Shown here: one piece after another, positions 52,101-62,580 of the stretch
How the letters are laid out: each line of letters begins with the position of its first letter
Position numbering within the stretch: position 1 is the stretch's first letter
Assembly: GCF_910591885.1 (NCBI RefSeq)
Contig: NW_025963595.1
Span: forward strand, 248,001 to 312,000
Reading direction: 5' to 3'
From: Bombus terrestris
Taxonomy: Eukaryota; Arthropoda; Insecta; Hymenoptera; Apidae
Length of the DNA: 64,000 nt
Made by a program: the position numbers and the translations under genes
Notes under the pieces: generated by a model
Database searches by the model: none
Told to the model about the DNA's origin: nothing
What the model saw: the letters and a program-made list of their open reading frames with translations, nothing else

Positions 52101-54870
52101 GTCCCACGGTGTCCAACGGTGTCCAACGATGTCCCACGTTGTCCCACGTTGTCCCACGTTGTCCCACGTTGTCCCACGATGTCCCACGTTGTCCCACGTT
52201 GTCCCACGTTGTCCCACGTTGTCCCACGTTGTCCCACGTTGTCCCACGTTGTCCCACGTTGTCCCACGTTGTCCCACGTTGTCCCACGTTGTCCCACGTT
52301 GTCCCACGTTGTCCCACGGTGTCCAACGATGTCCAACGATGTCCAACGGTGTCCCACGTTGTCCCACGTTGTTCCATGGTTTCCCACGTTGTCCCACGTT
52401 GTCCCACGTTGTCCCACGGTGTCCAACGATGTCCAACGGTGTCCAACGGTGTCCAACGGTGTCCAACGGTGTCCCACGTTGTCCCACGTTGTCCCACGTT
52501 GTCCCACGATGTCCCACGTTGTCCCACGTTGTCCCACGTTGTCCCACGTTGTCCCACGATGTCCCACGTTGTCCCACGTTGTCCCACGTTGTCCCACGTT
52601 GTCCCACGTTGTCCCACGTTGTCCCACGTTGTCCCACGTTGTCCCACGTTGTCCCACGTTGTCCCACGGTGTCCAACGATGTCCAACGGTGTCCAACGGT
52701 GTCCCACGTTGTCCCACGTTGTCCCACGTTGTCCCACGTTGTCCCACGTTGTCCCACGTTGTCCAACGATGTCCAACGGTGTCCAACGGTGTCCAACGGT
52801 GTCCCACGTTGTCCCACGTTGTCCCACGTTGTCCCACGGTGTCCAACGATGTCCAACGGTGTCCCACGTTGTCCCACGTTGTCCCACGTTGTCCCACGTT
52901 GTCCCACGTTGTCCCACGATGTCCCACGTTGTCCCACGTTGTCCCACGGTGTCCAACGATGTCCAACGGTGTCCAGCGATGTCCAACGGTGTCCCACGTT
53001 GTCCCACGTTTTCCCACGTTGTCCCACGTTGTCCCACGGTGTCCAACGATGTCCAACGATGTCCAACGGTGTCCCACGTTGTCCCACGTTGTTCCATGGT
53101 TTCCCACGTTGTCCCACGTTGTCCCACGTTGTCCCACGGTGTCCAACGATGTCCAACGGTGTCCAACGGTGTCCAACGGTGTCCAACGGTGTCCCACGTT
53201 GTCCCACGTTGTCCCACGTTGTCCCACGATGTCCCACGTTGTCCCACGTTGTCCCACGTTGTCCCACGTTGTCCCACGATGTCCCACGTTGTCCCACGTT
53301 GTCCCACGTTGTCCCACGTTGTCCCACGTTGTCCCACGTTGTCCCACGTTGTCCCACGTTGTCCCACGTTGTCCCACGTTGTCCCACGGTGTCCAACGAT
53401 GTCCAACGGTGTCCAACGGTGTCCCACGTTGTCCCACGTTGTCCCACGTTGTCCCACGTTGTCCCACGTTGTCCCACGTTGTCCAACGATGTCCAACGGT
53501 GTCCCACGTTGTCCCACGTTGTCCCACGTTGTCCCACGTTGTCCCACGTTGTCCCACGTTGTCCCACGTTGTCCCACGTTGTCCCACGTTGTCCCACATT
53601 GTCCCACGTTGTCCCACGTTGTCCCACGTTGTCCCACGGTGTCCAACGGTGTCCAACGATGTCCCACGTTGTCCCACGTTGTCCCACGTTGTCCCACGTT
53701 GTCCCACGATGTCCCACGTTGTCCCACGTTGTCCCACGTTGTCCCACGTTGTCCCACGTTGTCCCACGTTGTCCCACGTTGTCCCACGTTGTCCCACGTT
53801 GTCCCACGTTGTCCGACGTTGTCCCACGTTGTCCCACGTTGTCCCACGTTGTCCCACGGTGTCCAACGATGTCCAACGATGTCCAACGGTGTCCCACGTT
53901 GTCCCACGTTGTTCCATGGTTTCCCACGTTGTCCCACGTTGTCCCACGTTGTCCCACGGTGTCCAACGATGTCCAACGGTGTCCAACGGTGTCCAACGGT
54001 GTCCAACGGTGTCCCACGTTGTCCCACGTTGTCCCACGTTGTCCCACGTTGTCCCACGTTGTCCCACGATGTCCCACGTTGTCCCACGTTGTCCCACGTT
54101 GTCCCACGATGTCCCACGTTGTCCCACGTTGTCCCACGTTGTCCCACGTTGTCCCACGATGTCCCACGTTGTCCCACGTTGTCCCACGGTGTCCCACGAT
54201 GTCCCACGTTGTCCCACGTTGTCCCACGTTGTCCCACGATGTCCCACGTTGTCCCACGTTGTCCCACGTTGTCCCACGTTGTCCCACGGTGTCCAACGAT
54301 GTCCAACGGTGTCCAGCGATGTCCAACGGTGTCCCACGTTGTCCCACGTTTTCCCACGTTGTCCCACGTTGTCCCACGGTGTCCAACGATGTCCAACGAT
54401 GTCCAACGGTGTCCCACGTTGTCCCACGTTGTTCCATGGTTTCCCACGTTGTCCCACGTTGTCCCACGTTGTCCCACGTTGTCCCACGGTGTCCAACGAT
54501 GTCCAACGGTGTCCAACGGTGTCCAACGGTGTCCAACGGTGTCCCACGTTGTCCCACGTTGTCCCACGTTGTCCCACGTTGTCCCACGTTGTCCCACGAT
54601 GTCCCACGTTGTCCCACGTTGTCCCACGTTGTCCCACGTTGTCCCACGTTGTCCCACGTTGTCCCACGTTGTCCCACGTTGTCCCACGGTGTCCAACGAT
54701 GTCCAACGGTGTCCAACGGTGTCCCACGTTGTCCCACGTTGTCCCACGTTGTCCCACGGTGTCCAACGATGTCCAACGGTGTCCCACGTTGTCCCACGTT
54801 GTCCCACGTTGTCCCACGATGTCCCACGTTGTCCCACGTTGTCCCACGTTGTCCCACGTTGTCCCACGTT
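46111..54870 (+). repeat. HOR-B copy 1 (8.76 kb)
   Basis: The copy is delimited by gtcccactgt units at 46,111 and 54,871. Its markers recur in copy 2: ctcccacgtt 47,381, gtcccacgta 47,711, gtccaacaat 48,361, gtcccacctt 48,981, gtccgacgat 49,451, gtcccatgtt 49,871, gtccaacaat 50,431, gtcccacgta 50,591, gtccgacgat 50,751 and gtccctcgtt 51,321. Offsets are 8,760, then 8,650, then 8,730-8,740 bp. Over 46,381-47,880 I compared the two copies unit by unit and found only two base differences in 1,500 bp. The part right of about 51.3 kb (gttccatggt 51,341 and 51,741, gtcccacgta 51,901, gttccatggt 52,371) matches copy 2 at about 10,780-10,790 bp instead. gtctaacggt at 46,261 is a private change giving TAA on the + strand. 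Confidence 0.88.
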
Positions 54871-56470
54871 GTCCCACTGTGTCCAACGATGTCCAACGGT
54901 GTCCAACGGTGTCCAACGGTGTCCAACGGTGTCCCAAGTTGTCCCACGTTGTCCCACGTTGTCCCACGGTGTCCAACGATGTCCAACGGTGTCCCACGTT
55001 GTCCCACGGTGTCCAACGATGTCCAACGGTGTCCCACGTTGTCCAACGGTGTCCCACGTTGTCCCACGTTGTCCCACGTTGTCCCACGTTGTCCCACGTT
55101 GTCCCACGATGTCCCACGTTGTCCCACGTTGTCCCACGTTGTCCCACGTTGTCCCACGATGTCCAACGATGTCCAACGATGTCCAACGGTGTCCAACGAT
55201 GTCCAACGGTGTCCAACGATGTCCAACGATGTCCAACGGTGTCCCACGATGTCCAACGATGTCCAACGATGTCCAACGGTGTCCAACGGTGTCCAACGGT
55301 GTCCCACGGTGTCCAACGGTGTCCCACGTTGTCCCACGTTGTCCCACGTTGTCCCACGTTGTCCCACGATGTCCCACGTTGTCCAACGGTGTCCAACGGT
55401 GTCCAACGATGTCCAACGATGTCCAACGGTGTCCCACGATGTCCAACGATGTCCAACGATGTCCAACGGTGTCCCACGTTGTCCCACGTTGTCCCACGTT
55501 GTCCCACGTTGTCCCACGGTGTCCAACGATGTCCAACGATGTCCAACGGTGTCCAACGGTGTCCCACGGTGTCCAACGGTGTCCCACGTTGTCCAACGTT
55601 GTCCCACGTTGTCCCACGTTGTCCCACGTTGTCCCACGCTGTCCCACGTTGTCCAACGATGTCCAACGGTGTCCCACGTTGTCCCACGTTGTTCCATGGT
55701 TTCCCACGTTGTCCCACGTTGTCCCACGTTGTCCCACGTTGTCCCACGTTGTCCCACGGTGTCCCACGGTGTCCAACGATGTCCAACGGTGTCCCACGTT
55801 GTCCCACGTTGTCCCACGTTGTCCCACGTTGTCCCACGTTGTCCCACGATGTCCCACGTTGTCCCACGTTTTCCCACATTGTCCCACGTTGTCCCACGTT
55901 GTCCCACGTTGTCCCACGTTGTCCCACGTGGTCCCACGTTGTCCCACGTTGTCCCACGGTGTCCAACGATGTCCAACGGTGTCCCACGTTGTCCAACGGT
56001 GTCCCACGTTGTCCCACGTTGTCCCACGTTGTCCCACGTTGTCCCACGATGTCCCACGTTGTCCCACGTTGTCCCACGTTGTCCCACGTTGTCCCACGTT
56101 GTCCCACGTTGTCCCACGTTGTCCCACGTTGTCCCACGTTCTCCCACGTTGTCCCACGTTGTCCCACGTTGTCCCACGGTGTCCAACGATGTCCAACGGT
56201 GTCCAACGGTGTCCCACGGTGTCCAACGGTGTCCCACGTTGTCCCACGTTGTCCCACGTTGTCCCACGTTGTCCCACGTTGTCCCACGTTGTCCCACGTT
56301 GTTCCATGGTTTCCCACGTTGTCCCACGTTGTCCCACGTTGTCCCACGGTGTCCAACGATGTCCAACGGTGTCCAACGGTGTCCCACGTTGTCCCACGTT
56401 GTCCCACGTTGTCCCACGGTGTCCAACGATGTCCAACGGTGTCCCACGTTGTCCAACGATGTCCAACGGT

Positions 56471-56740
56471 GTCCCACGTAGTCCCACGTTGTCCCACGTT
56501 GTCCCACGTTGTCCCACGTTGTCCCACGATGTCCCACGTTGTCCCACGTTGTCCCACGTTGTCCCACGTTGTCCCACGTTGTCCCACGTTGTCCCACGTT
56601 GTCCCACGTTGTCCCACGTTGTCCCACGTTGTCCCACGTTGTCCCACGTTGTCCCACGTTGTCCCACGTTGTCCCACGTTGTCCCACGTTGTCCCACGTT
56701 GTCCCACGTTGTCCCACGTTGTCCCACGTTGTCCCACGGT
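56471..56740 (-). other. Long uninterrupted G3-N7 tract, G-quadruplex potential
   Basis: This second 27-unit run of CCC-bearing units extends from the gtcccacgta unit at 56,471 to the G unit at 56,731, and is flanked by gtccaac units on both sides. In HOR-B copy 1 the matching stretch begins at 47,711 but is interrupted by g and a units after 47,900. The longer tract here therefore reflects whole-unit rearrangement between the copies. Confidence 0.6.
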
Positions 56741-59580
56741 GTCCAACGATGTCCAACGGTGTCCAGCGATGTCCAACGGTGTCCCACGTTGTCCCACGTT
56801 TTCCCACGTTGTCCCACGTTGTCCCACGGTGTCCAACGATGTCCAACGATGTCCAACGGTGTCCCACGTTGTCCCACGTTGTTCCATGGTTTCCCACGTT
56901 GTCCCACGTTGTCCCACGTTGTCCCACGTTGTCCCACGTTGTCCCACGTTGTCCCACGTTGTCCCACGATGTCCCACGTTGTCCCACGTTGTCCCACGTT
57001 GTCCCACGGTGTCCAACAATGTCCAACGGTGTCCCACGTTGTCCAACGGTGTCCCACGTTGTCCCACGTTGTCCCACGTTGTCCCACGTTGTCCCACGTT
57101 GTCCCACGTTGTCCCACGTTGTCCCACGTTGTCCCACGTTGTCCCACGTTGTCCCACGTTGTCCCACGTTGTCCCACGTTGTCCCACGTTGTCCCACGTT
57201 GTCCCACGTTGTCCCACGGTGTCCAACGATGTCCAACGGTGTCCAACGGTGTCCAACGGTGTCCAACGGTGTCCCACGTTGTCCCACGTTGTCCCACGTT
57301 GTCCCACGTTGTCCCACGTTGTCCCACGTTGTCCCACGTTGTCCGACGATGTCCAACGGTGTCCCACGTTGTCCCACGTTGTCCCACGATGTCCCACGTT
57401 GTCCCACGTTGTCCCACGTTGTCCCACGTTGTCCCACGTTGTCCCACGTTGTCCCACGTTGTCCCACGTTGTCCCACGTTGTCCCACGTTGTCCCACGTT
57501 GTCCCACGTTGTCCCACGTTGTCCCACGGTGTCCAACGGTGTCCAACGATGTCCCACGTTGTCCCACGTTGTCCCACGTTGTCCCACGTTGTCCCACGAT
57601 GTCCCACGTTGTCCCACGTTGTCCCACGTTGTCCCACCTTGTCCCACGTTGTCCCACGTTGTCCCACGTTGTCCCACGTTGTCCCACGTTGTCCCACGGT
57701 GTCCAACGATGTCCAACGGTGTCCAGCGATGTCCAACGGTGTCCCACGTTGTCCCACGTTGTCCCACGGTGTCCAACGATGTCCAACGATGTCCAACGGT
57801 GTCCCACGTTGTCCCACGTTGTTCCATGGTTTCCCACGTTGTCCCACGTTGTCCCACGTTGTCCCACGGTGTCCAACGATGTCCAACGGTGTCCAACGGT
57901 GTCCAACGGTGTCCAACGGTGTCCCACGTTGTCCCACGTTGTCCCACGTTGTCCCACGATGTCCCACGTTGTCCCACGTTGTCCCACGTTGTCCCACGAT
58001 GTCCCACGTTGTCCCACGTTGTCCCACGTTGTCCCACGTTGTCCCACGTTGTCCCACGTTGTCCCACGTTGTCCCACGTTGTCCCACGTTGTCCCACGTT
58101 GTCCGACGATGTCCAACGGTGTCCCACGTTGTCCCACGTTGTCCCATGGTTTCCCACGTTGTCCCACGTTGTCCCACGTTGTCCCACGGTGTCCAACGAT
58201 GTCCAACGGTGTCCAACGGTGTCCAACGGTGTCCCACGTTGTCCCACGTTGTCCCACGTTGTCCCACGTTGTCCCACGGTGTCCAACGATGTCCAACGGT
58301 GTCCAACGGTGTCCCACGATGTCCAACGGTGTCCAACGGTGTCCCACGTTGTCCCACGTTGTCCCACGGTGTCCAACGATGTCCAACGGTGTCCCACGTT
58401 GTCCAACGATGTCCAACGGTGTCCCACGTTGTCCCACGTTGTCCCACGTTGTCCCACGTTGTCCCACGTTGTCCCACGATGTCCCACGTTGTCCCACGTT
58501 GTCCCACGTTGTCCCACGTTGTCCCATGTTGTCCCACGTTGTCCCACGTTGTCCCACGTTGTCCCACGTTGTCCCACGTTGTCCCACGTTGTCCCACGTT
58601 GTCCCACGTTGTCCCACGTTGTCCCACGGTGTCCAACGGTGTCCAACGATGTCCCACGTTGTCCCACGTTGTCCCACGTTGTCCCACGTTGTCCCACGAT
58701 GTCCCACGTTGTCCCACGTTGTCCCACGTTGTCCCACGTTGTCCCACGTTGTCCCACGTTGTCCCACGTTGTCCCACGTTGTCCCACGTTGTCCCACGTT
58801 GTCCCACGTTGTCCCACGGTGTCCAACGATGTCCAACGGTGTCCAGCGATGTCCAACGGTGTCCCACGTTGTCCCACGTTTTCCCACGTTGTCCCACGTT
58901 GTCCCACGGTGTCCAACGATGTCCAACGATGTCCAACGGTGTCCCACGTTGTCCCACGTTGTTCCATGGTTTCCCACGTTGTCCCACGTTGTCCCACGTT
59001 GTCCCACGGTGTCCAACGATGTCCAACGGTGTCCAACGGTGTCCAACGGTGTCCAACGGTGTCCCACGTTGTCCCACGTTGTCCCACGTTGTCCCACGTT
59101 GTCCCACGTTGTCCCACGATGTCCCACGTTGTCCCACGTTGTCCCACGTTGTCCCACGGTGTCCAACAATGTCCAACGGTGTCCCACGTTGTCCAACGGT
59201 GTCCCACGTTGTCCCACGTTGTCCCACGTTGTCCCACGTTGTCCCACGATGTCCCACGTTGTCCCACGTTGTCCCACGTTGTCCCACGTTGTCCCACGTT
59301 GTCCCACGTTGTCCCACGTTGTCCCACGTTGTCCCACGTAGTCCCACGTTGTCCCACGTTGTCCCACGGTGTCCAACGATGTCCAACGGTGTCCAACGGT
59401 GTCCCACGGTGTCCAACGGTGTCCCACGTTGTCCCACGTTGTCCCACGTTGTCCCACGTTGTCCCACGTTGTCCCACGTTGTCCCACGTTGTCCGACGAT
59501 GTCCAACGGTGTCCCACGTTGTCCCACGTTGTTCCATGGTTTCCCACGTTGTCCCACGTTGTCCCACGTTGTCCCACGGT

Positions 59581-61080
59581 GTCCAACGATGTCCAACGGT
59601 GTCCAACGATGTCCAACGATGTCCAACGGTGTCCCACGATGTCCAACGATGTCCAACGATGTCCAACGGTGTCCAACGGTGTCCAACGGTGTCCCACGGT
59701 GTCCAACGGTGTCCCACGTTGTCCCACGTTGTCCCACGTTGTCCCACGTTGTCCCACGATGTCCCACGTTGTCCAACGGTGTCCAACGGTGTCCAACGAT
59801 GTCCAACGATGTCCAACGGTGTCCCACGATGTCCAACGATGTCCAACGATGTCCAACGGTGTCCCACGTTGTCCCACGTTGTCCCACGTTGTCCCACGTT
59901 GTCCCACGGTGTCCAACGATGTCCAACGATGTCCAACGGTGTCCAACGGTGTCCCACGGTGTCCAACGGTGTCCCACGTTGTCCCACGTTGTCCCACGTT
60001 GTCCCACGTTGTCCCACGTTGTCCCACGTTGTCCCACGTTGTCCCACGATGTCCAACGGTGTCCCTCGTTGTCCCACGTTGTTCCATGGTTTCCCACGTT
60101 GTCCCACGTTGTCCCACGTTGTCCCACGTTGTCCCACGTTGTCCCACGGTGTCCCACGGTGTCCAACGATGTCCAACGGTGTCCCACGTTGTGCCACGTT
60201 GTCCCACGTTGTCCCACGTTGTCCCACGTTGTCCCACGATGTCCAACGATGTCCAACGGTGTCCCACGTTGTCCCACGTTGTCCCACGTTGTCCCACGTT
60301 GTCCCACGGTGTCCAACGATGTCCAACGATGTCCAACGGTGTCCAACGGTGTCCCACGGTGTCCAACGGTGTCCCACGTTGTCCCACGTTGTCCCACGTT
60401 GTCCCACGTTGTCCCACGTTGTCCCACGCTGTCCCACGTTGTCCAACGATGTCCAACGGTGTCCCACGTTGTCCCACGTTGTTCCATGGTTTCCCACGTT
60501 GTCCCACGTTGTCCCACGTTGTCCCACGGTGTCCAACGATGTCCAACGGTGTCCAACGGTGTCCCACGTTGTCCCACGTTGTCCCACGGTGTCCAACGAT
60601 GTCCAACGGTGTCCCACGTTGTCCCACGTTGTTCCATGGTTTCCCACGTTGTCCCACGTTGTCCCACGTTGTCCCACGTTGTCCCACGTTGTCCCACGGT
60701 GTCCCACGGTGTCCAACGATGTCCAACGGTGTCCCACGTTGTCCCACGTTGTCCCACGTTGTCCCACGTTGTCCCACGTTGTCCCACGGTGTCCAACGAT
60801 GTCCAACGGTGTCCCACGTTGTCCCACGTTGTCCCACGTTGCCCCACGTTGTCCCACGGTGTCCAACGATGTCCAACGATGTCCAACGGTGTCCAACGGT
60901 GTCCCACGGTGTCCAACGGTGTCCCACGTTGTCCCACGTTGTCCCACGTTGTCCCACGTTGTCCCACGTTGTCCCACGCTGTTCCACGTTGTCCAACGAT
61001 GTCCAACGGTGTCCCACGTTGTCCCACGTTGTTCCATGGTTTCCCACGATGTCCCACGTTGTCCCACGTTGTCCCACGGT
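59581..61080 (+). repeat. 1,500-bp tandem duplication, copy 1
   Basis: Compared unit by unit with 61,081-62,580, all 150 units align without a gap and I count five single-base differences, in the units at 60,041, 60,191, 60,421, 60,491 and 60,781. Shared rare units are gtccctcgtt (60,061), gccccacgtt (60,841), gttccacgtt (60,981) and gttccatggt followed by ttcccacgat (61,031 and 61,041). gccccacgtt was seen nowhere else in the window. Confidence 0.92.
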
Positions 61081-62580
61081 GTCCAACGATGTCCAACGGT
61101 GTCCAACGATGTCCAACGATGTCCAACGGTGTCCCACGATGTCCAACGATGTCCAACGATGTCCAACGGTGTCCAACGGTGTCCAACGGTGTCCCACGGT
61201 GTCCAACGGTGTCCCACGTTGTCCCACGTTGTCCCACGTTGTCCCACGTTGTCCCACGATGTCCCACGTTGTCCAACGGTGTCCAACGGTGTCCAACGAT
61301 GTCCAACGATGTCCAACGGTGTCCCACGATGTCCAACGATGTCCAACGATGTCCAACGGTGTCCCACGTTGTCCCACGTTGTCCCACGTTGTCCCACGTT
61401 GTCCCACGGTGTCCAACGATGTCCAACGATGTCCAACGGTGTCCAACGGTGTCCCACGGTGTCCAACGGTGTCCCACGTTGTCCCACGTTGTCCCACGTT
61501 GTCCCACGTTGTCCCACGTTGTCCCACGTTGTCCCACGTTGTCCAACGATGTCCAACGGTGTCCCTCGTTGTCCCACGTTGTTCCATGGTTTCCCACGTT
61601 GTCCCACGTTGTCCCACGTTGTCCCACGTTGTCCCACGTTGTCCCACGGTGTCCCACGGTGTCCAACGATGTCCAACGGTGTCCCACGTTGTCCCACGTT
61701 GTCCCACGTTGTCCCACGTTGTCCCACGTTGTCCCACGATGTCCAACGATGTCCAACGGTGTCCCACGTTGTCCCACGTTGTCCCACGTTGTCCCACGTT
61801 GTCCCACGGTGTCCAACGATGTCCAACGATGTCCAACGGTGTCCAACGGTGTCCCACGGTGTCCAACGGTGTCCCACGTTGTCCCACGTTGTCCCACGTT
61901 GTCCCACGTTGTCCCACGTTGTCCCACGTTGTCCCACGTTGTCCAACGATGTCCAACGGTGTCCCACGTTGTCCCACGTTGTTCCATGGTTTCCCACGAT
62001 GTCCCACGTTGTCCCACGTTGTCCCACGGTGTCCAACGATGTCCAACGGTGTCCAACGGTGTCCCACGTTGTCCCACGTTGTCCCACGGTGTCCAACGAT
62101 GTCCAACGGTGTCCCACGTTGTCCCACGTTGTTCCATGGTTTCCCACGTTGTCCCACGTTGTCCCACGTTGTCCCACGTTGTCCCACGTTGTCCCACGGT
62201 GTCCCACGGTGTCCAACGATGTCCAACGGTGTCCCACGTTGTCCCACGTTGTCCCACGTTGTCCCACGTTGTCCCACGTTGTCCCACGATGTCCAACGAT
62301 GTCCAACGGTGTCCCACGTTGTCCCACGTTGTCCCACGTTGCCCCACGTTGTCCCACGGTGTCCAACGATGTCCAACGATGTCCAACGGTGTCCAACGGT
62401 GTCCCACGGTGTCCAACGGTGTCCCACGTTGTCCCACGTTGTCCCACGTTGTCCCACGTTGTCCCACGTTGTCCCACGCTGTTCCACGTTGTCCAACGAT
62501 GTCCAACGGTGTCCCACGTTGTCCCACGTTGTTCCATGGTTTCCCACGATGTCCCACGTTGTCCCACGTTGTCCCACGGT
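61081..62580 (+). repeat. 1,500-bp tandem duplication, copy 2
   Basis: This is the direct neighbour and near-identical repeat of 59,581-61,080, with gtccctcgtt at 61,561, gccccacgtt at 62,341, gttccacgtt at 62,481 and gttccatggt plus ttcccacgat at 62,531 and 62,541. A second gttccatggt plus ttcccacgat pair at 61,981 and 61,991 differs from copy 1, which has ttcccacgtt there (60,491). After 62,580 the unit order changes (a g g rather than a g a), which marks the end of the duplicated segment. Confidence 0.92.

Larger units (their letters stand above)
37001..58850 (+). repeat. Region-specific variant unit gtccagcgat
   Basis: gtccagcgat occurs at 37,001, 38,311, 40,611, 40,971, 41,991, 42,741, 43,831, 44,561, 45,541, 48,111, 49,071, 50,191, 52,971, 54,311, 56,761, 57,721 and 58,841. 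I found none in the first 37 kb. All but 40,971 follow the order G, a, g, gtccagcgat, g, then T units, so nearly all descend from one mutated block. It is an A-to-G change at position 6 of unit class a. Confidence 0.88.
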
